Assembly: GCA_963995525.1 (NCBI GenBank)
Contig: OZ023205.1
Coordinates: forward strand, 44,462,704-44,526,703
Reading direction: 5' to 3'
DNA from: Escarpia spicata
Taxonomy: Eukaryota > Annelida > Polychaeta > Sabellida > Siboglinidae
DNA length: 64,000 bases
The notes below the pieces were generated by a model. That model did not search any database, was not told the origin of the DNA, and saw only the letters and a program-made list of their open reading frames with translations. This document shows positions 11,631-24,419 of this stretch, piece after piece. How positions within the stretch are numbered: the stretch's first letter is position 1; every line of letters begins with the position of its first letter. The position numbers and the translations under genes were made by a program.

Positions 11631-12076
11631 TTGTCTGTGTGTGCGGTTGAGTATTTTTCGCGGCGACATTCAACAATGTAGAAGCTCACCAGAAACCTCT
11701 AATTGCACTCCCTGGGGCGCCAAATTCATGCTCCCCAAATACATAAAATTGCATCCAAGACGCATACCCCTTCCCTAAATATTGGTGGGTTAATCATATA
11801 TCCAGCCCCCCGCCTAGCCCACCCGCTGATACCGGCGCCTATGCTATACCTCCATCTCCTTTGCGTCATATTTCACTCTAAATGCACGATAATGTTACGA
11901 ACCATAGTTTTGTAATTAGTTAATTAGTTATACAGTAACTGCAGTGGTCGGACTATAGAAGGTCAGGCTGGTGCGACGAGACGTTATGCAATAAACCAGT
12001 TGTGGTGCTTTAGAATAGCCTGGGCGCGGCCACGAGTTGACATTTGAACTTCTGCATTGGAGTGGGTGGCGACAGT

Positions 12077-12140
12077 TATTAGAGTGTGTCTGCAAGCATA
12101 CCGATCTCGATTCCCCTCCCTATCCCTAACGCGCTGCGCA
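12077..12140 (+). repeat. Inverted repeat, left arm (about 62 bp)
   Basis: Matches the reverse complement of 12796-12862 with a few mismatches. The shared core is ctgcaagcat followed by gatctcgattcccctccc. The arms flank about 660 bp with no recognised protein. Confidence 0.8.
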
Positions 12141-12795
12141 ATCGGTGTTGATTGTTGGAGATACGTAACCATCAGGAGTGTCTACATCACGGCGTTTCAC
12201 TCGCCAACGTATCGTAAATGTATGCTTTTTTCAGCTGGATATGTGGTCCTAATCACAACCTCAAATGGACAGACCGTAATGCATCTAAATATTTTTTGAA
12301 TTTTGTACAAAAGCACATCACAGAGAAGATAGGATGCACGGTTGTTAGCGCCTTTTACGAGATTTGGATTTGCCTGTTTGTATTCGTAAGTACTTCGCTC
12401 AAGACAACTTTTCTAACAATTTATTTGCACAAATTTAACGGAATATGTGTTAGAGATTTAGCACATAGATATCATACGGAAGAATTTGATAATGTTTTGG
12501 TGAAAACAACAAAAACGATTGCACGCACGATTTGTGCCGCTACCGTTATATATTCCATGCTAAGATAGGTCTTAACAAATAATTTTTTCTGATGCATTAA
12601 ACACAACTGCAATTAAAACGAGGCGGCTAATCAGTCAAAAACAGTTGTATGTACAATGCTGTCATATTATTTACTTTGATTCGTCCATAATTTGAACGTA
12701 AAATGGATAGGTATTGCGCTTACCGATCACCCCTGCCGGTTACGTATTTACCTATCCGATCCCGATCGCATAAACACAACAAGCGATGACGTAGT

Positions 12796-12862
12796 ACGCA
12801 CAGGGCGTTAGGGATAGGGAGGGGAATCGAGATCAGTATGCTTGCAGACACTCTCTATTAGG
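12796..12862 (-). repeat. Inverted repeat, right arm
   Basis: Reverse-complement partner of 12077-12140. It could be the subterminal repeat of a non-autonomous DNA transposon. No clear target-site duplication was found outside the arms. Confidence 0.8.
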
Positions 12863-14270
12863 GACAGACCGGCGTGAACAGTAGGGAGTCATGGTGGCCT
12901 GCAGGGGAGCCACAGGGTTGGTGCTATGCCTTGGGCCGAGATGTAGCAGGATAGCTGGTTCTACATAAAGCTCAGTTCAACGGCGTGGACAGTGGGCAGT
13001 TGTAGTGTGTGGCTGACAGAACTAGGTAGGATCGCGGTGTAGCCAGAGTGTGTATTAGTAGCGAATAAAAACGTGTTGTTGCCCCACTCCATAGTGGAAT
13101 GGCCTACACAAATGTTGTGTTGCAGTTCTATATTGAAAACAAACCAGAGGTTTTCGTTACAATAACATTGTGTCTCTCAAAGCTGTCCTAATAATAGAAT
13201 ATGTGTACCGTAGTCGCATAACGAAGACATATTGCCACATCTTCTCCACACGCGGTGCTCTTAGGGATGGTTTCGTAAGTTTGAATAATCCCAAGACAGG
13301 CACATGTAATATTGGTTCAAACCATCACACTATATAATATGCGATATGAGACTTTCTATACTGTGCATATGGGCAACCAAAAGTGGACAACGTAATACTA
13401 TATACTATACGAATATGTTTAACTGACGTGGCATGGTTAACAAGAACACTATCCATCACTCCGCTGGGATGAGTATCAACAATAGCGTCAATGTGAGTTA
13501 GTGTCGGATTCACTCGCCAGGCGGCGGCATTTCAGCGATGGATTTTGTGTGTGAAATGTGGTAACGATCAAATACCATCGACAGTGATGCAATTTGACTT
13601 ACGTTCTTTGGACATCGCGAACTGATTTGCGGCCACCTCTTACTGATTTGCATGAGACCGTTTATACACGGTTGTATATTGATCGTTATGTGTAATTAAT
13701 ATAATAAATAATTATCATATCAGGAGCCATCTACAAGTTTAATGTATTTGAACCTTTTTTCAGAATGTTAGCTTTATTTGGTTAATTGATGGTAATGTGA
13801 ACTGATTGGCATGTATAATGTATGCGGCGCATGTTATAGCATTAATGCCGAGGTGGAAGACAGTAAATATTTGGCAAAATACATATATCATAACATTTGA
13901 TGAATTACACCGTAACAGATTGTTTCAACGTGACTGGGTGAACATCCAACCGCATAAATCACTGCATTGCCAGGTTAAATGCTTTTGTCGCCATTCAGCC
14001 GGTGTACGAATGTGCGCCTCCGGGCAAACATACACTGACAGTGTCCCCATTACATCGCTGACCGGTGAGAAGTCTGACAGCCGCTGTCACCGGTCGACTA
14101 TGACTCACGCTGGCGCTCCAACGTAGAGAGTTTAGATATGTACTGGCCTGACACGGCACGGAAAACAATAGTTTTAATATGTTATACTGACAGCGCCTCG
14201 GAGAACAAGGTGTGCGGTACACGGTGTTCTCTATGATGAGTGACTAAGTCATATAGTAATGTAAACACTA
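12863..14270. other. No recognisable feature
   Basis: AT-rich sequence with no domain-bearing frame, repeat or RNA gene that I can identify. Confidence 0.45.
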
Positions 14271-14334
14271 TATGTGGCACACACGCCCGCACGTACAAGC
14301 ACATTCGCGCACACTGTACTTATATAAGCACTCA

Positions 14335-14406
14335 GGCACGCACGCACGCACACGCGCACACACGCACACACACTAACACAGGCACACACAGGCACACACA
14401 CGCACG

Positions 14407-14447
<41 letters not shown>

Positions 14448-14634
14448 ACACATACACATATACACACACATACATACATACATACATGCATACATGCATA
14501 CATGCATACATACATACATACATACATACATACATACATACATACATACATACATACATACATACATACATACATACATACATACATACATACATACATA
14601 CATACATACATACATACATACATACATACACACG

Positions 14635-14668
<34 letters not shown>

Positions 14669-14830
14669 CAATACATACATACATATATACAATACATACA
14701 TACATGCATACATACGAACGTACGTACATACAAACATACATAAATACATACGTACATGCATACATGCACACATGCACACATGCTCACGTGCCCACGTGCA
14801 CACGTGCACACATGCATATATGCATACATC
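14335..14830. repeat. Compound microsatellite (CA)n then (CATA)n with CATG variants
   Basis: CACA/CACG at 14335-14445, then (ACAT)n to about 14720 with interspersed ATGC units, then CACATG/CACGTG units. It abuts the 3' end of a minus-strand SINE at 14835. Long Tyr/His/Thr or Met/Cys/Val frames here are repeat translations. Confidence 0.97.
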
Positions 14831-14834
14831 ATAT

Positions 14835-15125
14835 TGTTCAGGACGGTTTAAACCTCACTCCCTGGCAGACCTGTTCAATCGAACACCATCTCGACTTCTA
14901 CAGAAAACATTCAGCTACACTGCAACTACTGCGCGAAGACTACGCGTTCACAAATATCCATCATGGTCTATAGCCAGGTAATTTAATATGCACACAGCCG
15001 AGTGAAATGGAGCAATGTGAAATGAACGAACTTGTCCAAAGATCGAAATTACAGCAAGAAGATTAAAACCTGGAATATCTCGAGTGAGCTTCCTATGCTC
15101 TGCTAGCTTCGCTATCGCCCCCTTT
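14835..15125 (-). mobile_element. tRNA-derived SINE, copy A
   Basis: Read on the minus strand this aligns through its length with the SINE at 28106-28440. A degenerate tRNA-like head contains agcagagcat (box A region), followed by a decayed box B, the body ggctatagac...gatggata, gttgcagtgtagctgaatg and aacaggtctgccagggagt. The 3' tail is shortened and passes directly into the CATA microsatellite. Confidence 0.85.
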
Positions 15126-16975
15126 AATACATAGTTAATACATGTTTTGTATCTATGTTAGTTTCATTTGTATGACTAGGTCGAAATTATGTTGAAACAC
15201 GAACTTCCAGCCTTGTTGGAGACCATTTGGCGTGATCGTAGATCACCGGAAACAAGGATGGGCTACACGGGGACATTACTCAACTTCGCGTATTACGGTA
15301 TGGTGCTTTGCGCACGAGTACTATTTGAATGGCAACTGCCGCGACACCTTGTGGGTAGAACTTTCGCTTCAGCCACCGGTCGTTCAGCCAACGACGTCAC
15401 GGTTGAGCGCGCACGCGGGATTGACCCACATACACCGGGTCGGCAGAGGGACGCTTGCTTGTAGCCCTGTAGCGTCGGCGTGTGAGTGTCTGTCACCCGT
15501 TGGAGGGTGTGTTGCCTCGGAGTCATTTCACGTGAGCTCAGTCGTATCACATGGAAGAGTAGGACGAACATCGGCTCGGTCTACAGCGAAAGACAAGGTA
15601 AGACTGCACGTGAATGTGTGTCGTATTAGCTATGTACCGTTCACCTGGTTCAGCTCCGTGTCTAGACCGGAGCTCGAAGCACCGCTGGCGGTAGACGTGC
15701 ATCTGTCCGATGATTGCACTCAGGCCGCTTAGCTCAGCCTCAACAACACCCGGATTACATCTCAAACAGAGCGAGTCGACGCAAACAAGCATCTAATAAC
15801 AACAGACTACGGTCAAATGCTCTTAATATACGAATATACAACTCTCGTTAATCGGATAACCGGAAATGTGTCATCTCTGAGCATCCGGATAGTGTATTCA
15901 GAATCAGAGTTTACGTATCGGATTGGGTTGGTAGAAGTTGTGTATCCTGGATGTGATCCAGATACAGGCGAGAGCAGGACTCATCAATTATTGATTGTAT
16001 GTGTACTGCGAGTTCGCTTCGCTCTACTGCCCATGCACAATTGGCTTGCACTGATCGGAAATACATTCGTGCTAAGGTCATTAATGTAGAGAAGTCGTTT
16101 GACGGGAATTCCGTTTAAGGCAACGATTATCAAATTATAAAATACAGAGAAAGCCGTCGCATGGTTTATCGAGTGGTTACAACTGTCTCTTCCAATAATT
16201 GCACCCATTCCTTGTCAGCTGTGACATGTTTGTGTCTATGTCAGGAGCAAGCAATAACTGTTTGTTAATCCTCAAATCAGAAAGTGAGGCTTTAGTACAC
16301 TGCCCTTTTTTGCAATTGTGTAAAATGGGATTCACTGTGACGCACGGAACACTATAGTGCCAAGTAATAGTTCTCCAAGTTAATGTTACAACAACATCAT
16401 ACCGCAATGATTAGACTTTCATATCAATACCCATTTGCACTCCAAAGCTATTTTGTCGGTTTATTTAAATATTCATATTTCCTTATCTGCCATTTATTCT
16501 AGTTTGTTCTTTATTATAGGTTGTCTATATTGATAACCGCTCCATTTTGATTATTATCAGTGCACTTGGATACTCGGGAAACCTCCGATGTCTTTATCCT
16601 AGACACCATTACTACACCTAGTCTATAATCGTAAACCGTGCATCCGTTGAGAAACAGTTGACGCTATTGTAATCGCGTGCTGGAGCGTAGGTGTTCCAAC
16701 AACTCACGCTATTGTTATGCATTTGGCAATGGACATCGTAACATTCCAGTGTCAATGACTGGGCTACGTACACGACAGCTACCATGCAATCATTATGTTT
16801 GAAAAATGGATATGTTAGTCGAATGGCATTAGAGAAGTGGATACGAAGTTTCTATGTTGAACGAACATCAGCAAGAGCGGTGTAGCTACTATATGCATGG
16901 CTGTTGCTTAACTATCATAGTGTGATCGCAAATCGGAGGGCCACATCTGCCACTGGGAACGCACTCCAGTCATTT
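15126..16975. other. No recognisable gene
   Basis: The open frames around 15190-15730 have no known domain, splice sites or supporting codon pattern. No repeat structure was noticed. Confidence 0.45.
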
Positions 16976-16979
16976 GATG

Positions 16980-17106
16980 TCAGGAGTGTGTGGGTGTGTG
17001 TGTTTGTGTATGTGTGGGTGTGTGTGGGGTGGGGTGGTGAGTGTGTGTGGGGTAGTGAGTGTGTCTGTGTGTGTGGGTGGGGTGGTGAGTGTGTGGGTGT
17101 GTGGGT

Positions 17107-17137
<31 letters not shown>

Positions 17138-17138
17138 C

Positions 17139-17227
<89 letters not shown>
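16980..17227. repeat. (GT)n microsatellite with GGGT/GGTG interruptions
   Basis: Interrupted GT repeats to about 17120, then nearly pure (GT)n to 17227. Confidence 0.97.
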
Positions 17228-17228
<1 letters not shown>

Positions 17229-17607
17229 CCATTGATGCCTTGTACACTTATTTAGGTTACGGTCACATTCTTCTAGACAATCAATACAGGTACAACCTTG
17301 TATGTCTCGGTTTGTTGTTTTGGTAGCATACCTGCTGATCGCCGCGTTATTATCCTTGATAACACTGCGTCTATACCCATAAATAGCAGCCTCGTTTCCC
17401 CTATCCCGTTTTTCATTGTATTCGTTTCGCTGTATAGCTATATATTCATCGAATGGTAATGACTATTAATTAACAGTAAGATATATAATATCGACGATGT
17501 ACCATCACACTACAAAAGCACAATAGCAATGACAAGAACACGTACAGTCAACAACATTCACCAAATTAAAAATCAACAGCAACCAAAACAATGACCAGCA
17601 CCTCTGC
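17228..17607. other. No gene; CAA-rich toward its end
   Basis: Unremarkable sequence becoming CAA-rich from about 17540, directly before the fold-back element. Confidence 0.5.
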
Positions 17608-17747
17608 GATCACACCAACAACCGAATAACAACAACTGCAGCTGCACGTACACTCACCGCCGTAATAACCAACAAACGTCAACAACTTGCAGCACAACCA
17701 CCATCGCAACAATAACCATTTGCGAAGCAGCAACAGTATTGCAACGT

Positions 17748-17792
<45 letters not shown>

Positions 17793-17815
17793 GTTGCAAT
17801 ACTGTATTGCAACGT

Positions 17816-17869
<54 letters not shown>

Positions 17870-18005
17870 CGTTGCAATACTGTTGCTGCTTCGCAAATGG
17901 TTATTGTTGCGACGGTGGTTGTGCTGCAAGTTGTTGACGTTTGTTGGTTATTACGGCGGTGAGTGTACGTGCAGCTGCAGTTGTTATTCGGTTGTTGATG
18001 TGATT
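17608..18005. mobile_element. Palindromic fold-back element with (TA)n core
   Basis: A left arm of about 143 bp (17608-17750) is the near-exact reverse complement of the right arm (17867-18005). Only a 3-bp indel and two or three substitutions were seen. Between them lie two (TA)n tracts (17751-17788 and 17820-17869) and a small inner palindrome (aacgttgcaata ctg tattgcaacgtt). The nested palindrome is typical of fold-back transposons or MITEs, or arises by local inversion-duplication. No protein is encoded. Confidence 0.88.
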
Positions 18006-18720
18006 ATACATAACGACACAAACACAAGGACATCATTCGAGATGCTGTAGAGCACACTGTTGTGCAGGTAATGCATGTTCTAGTGAGACTGTTGCGATAT
18101 GCACTGTGGGACCTTTGTCCGAGATATCATGTTCTGCAATTAGCAAACGCACCACTCGTCTCGTCGATGAAGATATATATGCAGAGTAACAAACACTCCG
18201 GTGTTGACTCGAAGTGCCGAACAAATTCACACATTTGTGTAGTAGTTGTTGTACCGTCTCTAACATGCTTGCCTTATTGCTCAGACATTGAGAACACAAA
18301 ATAGGTTAACAGGTCTGTTGGCGCAAGTATCCAAAGGTGTTGTTTGAATACGTTATTTAGACATTAATTTCTCAAATATGTTTGTTATCACTAGTTGTAC
18401 GCGATTGAAGTGGGTAGCCGCGTCAACACCAAAACGTAGAGCGTTTATAATAAATACGTTATCACTTCATCATTACGGGTGAAAATAAAGATTTTGGAAT
18501 TTAGCCTTCATTCTTCTCAAATATCGTAAGTGATATTAAAAAGTATGATGGTCATTACAATGATTAAAACTGGTTTGAAAATACGAAGTCATCGTGAGTG
18601 AAATGAAGTACGTCACCAGGTCGTTGTTACCTTAGTGGATATCAACACATGAAATGTTCGCCACTATATGTACGTATTGCAACGAGGAAGGAGCTAAATA
18701 CACAGTGCACCCTGACCGTA
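18006..18720. other. No recognisable feature
   Basis: No coding or repeat structure that I can support. Confidence 0.45.
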
Positions 18721-19172
18721 CTGGCATTTCTTTCACCCCACGTTGCTTCAGTTTTATCAACTGCATAATCTTTCTGCCGTATCGAAGCTTCGGCAATTTC
18801 TTTCGCCCCACATTGTTTCAGTTCCATCAACTGTATAACTTACCTGTCGTATCGAAGCTTCGGCAATTTCTTTCGCCCCACGTTGCTTCAGTTCCCTTAA
18901 CTGTATAATCTTCCTGCCGTATCGAAGCTTCGGCAATTTCTATCGCCCCACATTGCTTCAGTTCCCTCAACTGTATAACTGAGTGTCTCGCTATAGACGG
19001 CGGTGGATGTCTGTGGTCGATAGTATTCGAGCACTAGCTACAACGTGGCTGGATGATTAACAGTAAAGTCGAAATTATATTCGAATGAGCAGGTCTGTTG
19101 GAGGTGCATTGTAAAGTGCTTTGAGCAGTCCTTATAACCGAACACCTCTATATATGAGAACTTACCTTTTAA
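18721..19172 (+). mobile_element. SINE copy B, headless, with internal 70-bp tandem amplification
   Basis: From about 18970 onward it matches the SINE body and tail (ctatagacgg, gtggctggatg, aaagtgctttgagcagtcct, atatgagaactta). Upstream, the SINE segment between box B and the body (cgaagcttcggcaatttc...ttgcttcagttccctcaac) is present in about 3.7 tandem units of 70 bp (18721-18982). The tRNA-like head is missing. Confidence 0.8.
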
Positions 19173-22100
19173 CACAAGTCGATAACAATCGACGACCATT
19201 CATTTTCGTGCGTGTTTGTTGTGGGAAGCTACGTTTAATTGAAATAAGTTTCATATAGTGCCGTTGATCGAGGTTTTGAAATCACCTCTTACCGCAATGT
19301 ACACCTAGCGCGTCGATCGAAGTTAGCGCAAGTGGTGAGACCTTCAAGGTGACAGACATCGCGCCTCTTGAGTAAATGTTGATTACGTCACAATACTGCC
19401 TGCGTTGTCTTATGTAACACGTTTAGTACCATAGGGATGTCGTGTACACATCGCCGTTTTGATACCTCCTTTTTAGATCAAGTATGTTCAGAAAAAATAT
19501 TATATGGTTTTGCAAATACGATTATTGTTATCTGAAAGTATTATTTTTGGAAGTTCGATTATTTTAGCAAGGAACTTATTTTGAAATTCACGCCACCGGT
19601 TTAATCAATGAAGTAAACACGCTCGCATAATCGCATTGATACTACATCAATTACTTCAGTTGGCAAACACTTGACACGTCGAATAAGATGACAGAGAACG
19701 CGTGCAAATCAATATAACGAAGACCGCTACTCATTTGGCAATCTAGGATTTCAAACAACTGTTATTTGCATTGAAGAGTGGTTTGTTTGATGTGTGCGAC
19801 TGAATAGCTTATGAACTATGATTACAAACATAAAATTTATCACAGCAAAATCGATAGCGTGATAGAATGGCAGGTGAGCATGTGGTTGAGTAACGGTGCC
19901 AACACTGGTGTTTCCACATGATGCAGTTTAGCCAAAGTCTCAGTTAGACCTTTGGCACCATGCCCTCACATTGTTAGCAAGGCCACGTTTTATGCTTATG
20001 GGCACAGTCAGGAGGACAATGTCATTGTTTCATTCATACATGTATAGTGATAGAGCTGGCACACATTCACTGCCAGTATTGGCTACCATTTACGGCCCAT
20101 TTTTGGCTCCGCTTCATTGATTGTCAGACAGATACTCGCACTGGCACTTTCATCAAATTCATCCTTTGATGTTGCATAGCGTAGGTTTCTCTTCTACTCT
20201 CTGTTGTGATGCATACACACACCTTTCTCAGAGAGATCTCTTCTTCTATCAAGTACGTGACTTTTCCTTCGACCGTTTGGGGAAAAAACAAGAGATAGTA
20301 ATATCATTGCCAGATACTTTTACCAAAAGGACACTAGTATGGTTGTGCGTCGTCTATTCGTAACACGGAAGAACGTGTTCAATGTCAAATGTCTTCTTGA
20401 CGTAGTGTTTGCATATTAGCCAAAGTTGAAGTATTGAGTTTTCATAACCTTTGCCATCTGTGCGATGTCGCTTACTATTAACGCTTCGTCTGTAATGCAG
20501 CTTCCCTGCACAAAGCCAAGCTATTCCTCAAATACGTCATATGATATATGATACAACATTTTTCTCCGCATGACATCAAACAGTGTGTGCGGCTTGTATT
20601 TTGTGCGTGGCCTATATTTGACGCGTTGCACGCGAACAAAAAAACGTATTACATTCATCACTTGTTTACTCAAAAAACATGTGTTAGTATCTAGCAGCGT
20701 AGGTGTACGGCGACATGCCCCCTTGTGTATTCCTACTGGAATACTTTATAACACACATTCAAATGTATTCGTATCTTGACAAGATTCGTCTTCGAATACT
20801 ATACTATATAAATGTTATTGTTTCCATGCGAAATTATATGTCTGAATAACTTCCAACCTGCATAATAATAGTTTCTGATGCGAACGCCCATGTCGTCATA
20901 TTGTTATGTCAACGGCCACGTTTTATGCGTATGGGTTCAGTCAAGAGGAGGCTATGCACAGTCGCATGGGTACATACGCACAGGCGAATGACTAATAATA
21001 GCTAGTGTTATCTTGATGACTTGGCTAACACACTCATTGATCGCATCTATCAGCTGTTATCATCGACGGAATCAGTCATGTAGGTGGATGCATGAAAGGA
21101 TATAGTATACGCTAAAGATAGTCACCGCAGGGCAGTCGTGCACAGCATTTTGGTGAGTTAAACCATGATGAAATGGTAGTACGTAATATTGAGAATTTGC
21201 TCACCAGAACTAAGTAGCACTATAATGTAATACTGACGATGATGGGTATTAGACAGATCCTCGTTTTCGCAAAATGAGTCTCAAATGAGACGAACGGAAA
21301 CACGGGTGTAAAAGTGTGTGGGAGTAAATGTATTCGCTGGAATTGTTGGCAATACCCTACACTAGGCGGTCCGTGTTATAACGGTGTCTTAGAGTTACCG
21401 GATCAGTTGACTGAGTGTTTCACCACAATTGCATTGCTGGTTGGGGTGGAAGAGAACGTGTTGTTTTAAAGCGAGATTTATGAACAGGTTTTAGAGCAGA
21501 TGGTACATAAAGCAAAGCATTGCTGACAAATTGGCTTCTGACGATGCCGAATCACCCCAGGAGTGACCATGACACACGATGATGAATCCGGTGATGTCAG
21601 GTATCAGGTATCTCTAGCAATGTTGGATGTCGTCTGGGAAAAGTGTCATGCTGTTATTAATTTGGCGACATATCAACGAACCTTCACGTCGAAAGTACAC
21701 CAACGGAAGGAATGTCCAAGTAAGAATTATGCGGCATATAATATGTTAGTTTTATAGTGGCTGTAGCTGGTGAAAGTGGTAATACTTACATAAGTGATAC
21801 GAGTGAAATTACCCTGTCGACACGGTGTTTGCAGCAGATACAACAATTGTTAACACATTATAAAACAATAGTCCGTTATATTATCATCATTAACGCTATT
21901 ATATTAGTAACGATAATGGCAATAAAACAGTGATGATCTTAATTACGCTGACGAGGACAACCTAACCAACACTCGTTACTAACATGTATTCATCACTCAA
22001 GCGTCATGTTCGAAAATATGTATGCATTACTCCAATGCTACGCGTACATAAATGTCCGCCTACCCAATGACGTACATCTGCCAAGGTGATAGTTTGCGCA

Positions 22101-23446
22101 TCCTACAGGCTGTGAAGTGGACATCTACGTTAACGCCTATGGATTTATTTATTACTGTCACATGGTCATTAGCACCCACGCCCACGTCCGTCCAAACCGT
22201 GGCACATCGTAATGGTTCGTTGACCACCCAGACGGTATCCTATTTCCATGGTCACTTGTTATGATATTATCGCTATTAACGTTCTAATTATATTACATAT
22301 GACAGCTTATTTAAATAACACGCCCTTTCCTGCCCAAGTAGTTTTCCCGTGATTTATCATAGCACTATTGACTTCACTCGCAAGTCAGTACTGCCTGCGA
22401 TCATATCGTAATTATATTAGATCACAGCAGAAGCTTGTTATACGACAGGTTATATCTGTATGAACCCATGTGATCTATTGAACAACATATTATGATAATG
22501 TTTACGCGAAAACATGTTTGTAACAAAGCGGGTTTGCTTTTGTGAGTTATTGCACGCGGCTGGCCCAAAGATGTAAGCGTGTAGCCTCTACCTTCTGCAG
22601 GCGCGCACACTGGCCGACTGTCATAACTGACCGACCTGCTTGCCGTCACTCCAGACTGTGTGCAGCCACGCGTGTTGCGAGTATCGCGTTGCGCCGTCGA
22701 GCCAAGACGCAGTCAATGAATGATTGTGCTCGTCGCAACAGCGGTCTGCATACCCCAACGCTGAATGCATGGCAGACAATCGACGTTCGGCACCCAGATT
22801 GAAGCGTATACAGTATTCATTCAATTAATTTGTAGCTTTCTTGTGTTGGGATTTTAATTGGTTCCACTGCTGTCGGGATGCATTACACTGCTACGCAAAC
22901 GTGGGCAGTACGCGAGATATACGCTCATATAAGCAAACAGCTACTAATATTAGTATATCATATTTACCATATGTTAATAACTGTCATGTGTTTATATATT
23001 GACCGTTTAATTGTGAAGCCTGTGTGTACGAAGTAGTATGTAGGCCTAAATACATAGAATGCCCGTCTTCACGAATGGACATCATTCGCAAACAGATTAT
23101 ACAACTGCAGCTTGAGGGATTATGTTTGTTGGCGCTCCAACCACATATGCCTTCCGGGGCCACGATAATAGCACTGATCAAAACACATCAATATTGGACA
23201 TCTAGCGTCAACAAATCAAGTGCATATGGCGCCGATAGCAAGTGCTTCACAAATCTGACAATGCTGGTGCTATAATTCCGCTTACGTGTACGTTTTGAAT
23301 TATGCTTACGTCTACGCTCTGCATTATGCTTGGTGAACCTAATGCAGATATGTCAACACCAAGTTGTTATTCCGAATTACATGTGCCCTACGTGTGCACT
23401 ATCTTTCGAGTAGCATTTCGAATAAATCTCCATTAACATATTTCAG
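19173..23446. other. Long stretch without recognisable gene
   Basis: Checked for domain-bearing frames and repeats. The only structure seen is a short dispersed match between about 19978-20020 and 20912-20950. All open frames are under 90 codons and unconvincing. Confidence 0.45.
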
Positions 23447-23471
23447 AATATATATATATATATATATATAT
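23447..23471. repeat. (TA)n microsatellite
   Basis: A run of about 12 TA units. Confidence 0.9.
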
Positions 23472-23800
23472 CTACAGTAAAGTAGTCAAAAGCGTTGTTG
23501 TTTACAATTAACCGAAGAGGGCAACTGCTGCACATCGCGAAATCATCCAACACATCTGATGATTGTCTCTTGTCAAGTGTTTGTGTATAGTATTGTATAC
23601 ACCACGAACAACGAATCACGGTCAAAAACAATTCGATCCGTGACAGACAACATCAATACAAGGATCGTATTCATTACGGAGGGTCTATCGCTTCGCATAT
23701 TAAACTTGTTTCCAAACACACGCTTTCTCTGTTATAGTCTATCGAACGTCACAATTCATTTGCGTAACCTTACTTGGCCATCTACTAGATTCATGTTGTG

Positions 23801-24000
23801 NNNNNNNNNNNNNNNNNNNNNNNNNNNNNNNNNNNNNNNNNNNNNNNNNNNNNNNNNNNNNNNNNNNNNNNNNNNNNNNNNNNNNNNNNNNNNNNNNNNN
23901 NNNNNNNNNNNNNNNNNNNNNNNNNNNNNNNNNNNNNNNNNNNNNNNNNNNNNNNNNNNNNNNNNNNNNNNNNNNNNNNNNNNNNNNNNNNNNNNNNNNN
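23801..24000. other. Assembly gap (200 N)
   Basis: Exactly 200 N, probably a placeholder length. The right flank is (CAGA)n, so the gap was likely caused by a simple repeat. Confidence 0.99.
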
Positions 24001-24405
<405 letters not shown>

Positions 24406-24419
24406 CATGCATATATACG

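Noticed and set aside
12218..12568. 116-codon plus-strand frame between the inverted repeats, a possible transposase
   Set aside because: No transposase motif or other domain is visible, and the AT-rich composition is like the surrounding non-coding DNA.
14240..14981. Several long frames rich in Thr-His-Ile-Tyr or Met-Tyr-Val-Cys
   Set aside because: They are translations of (CATA)n and (CA)n microsatellites and occur in several frames at once.
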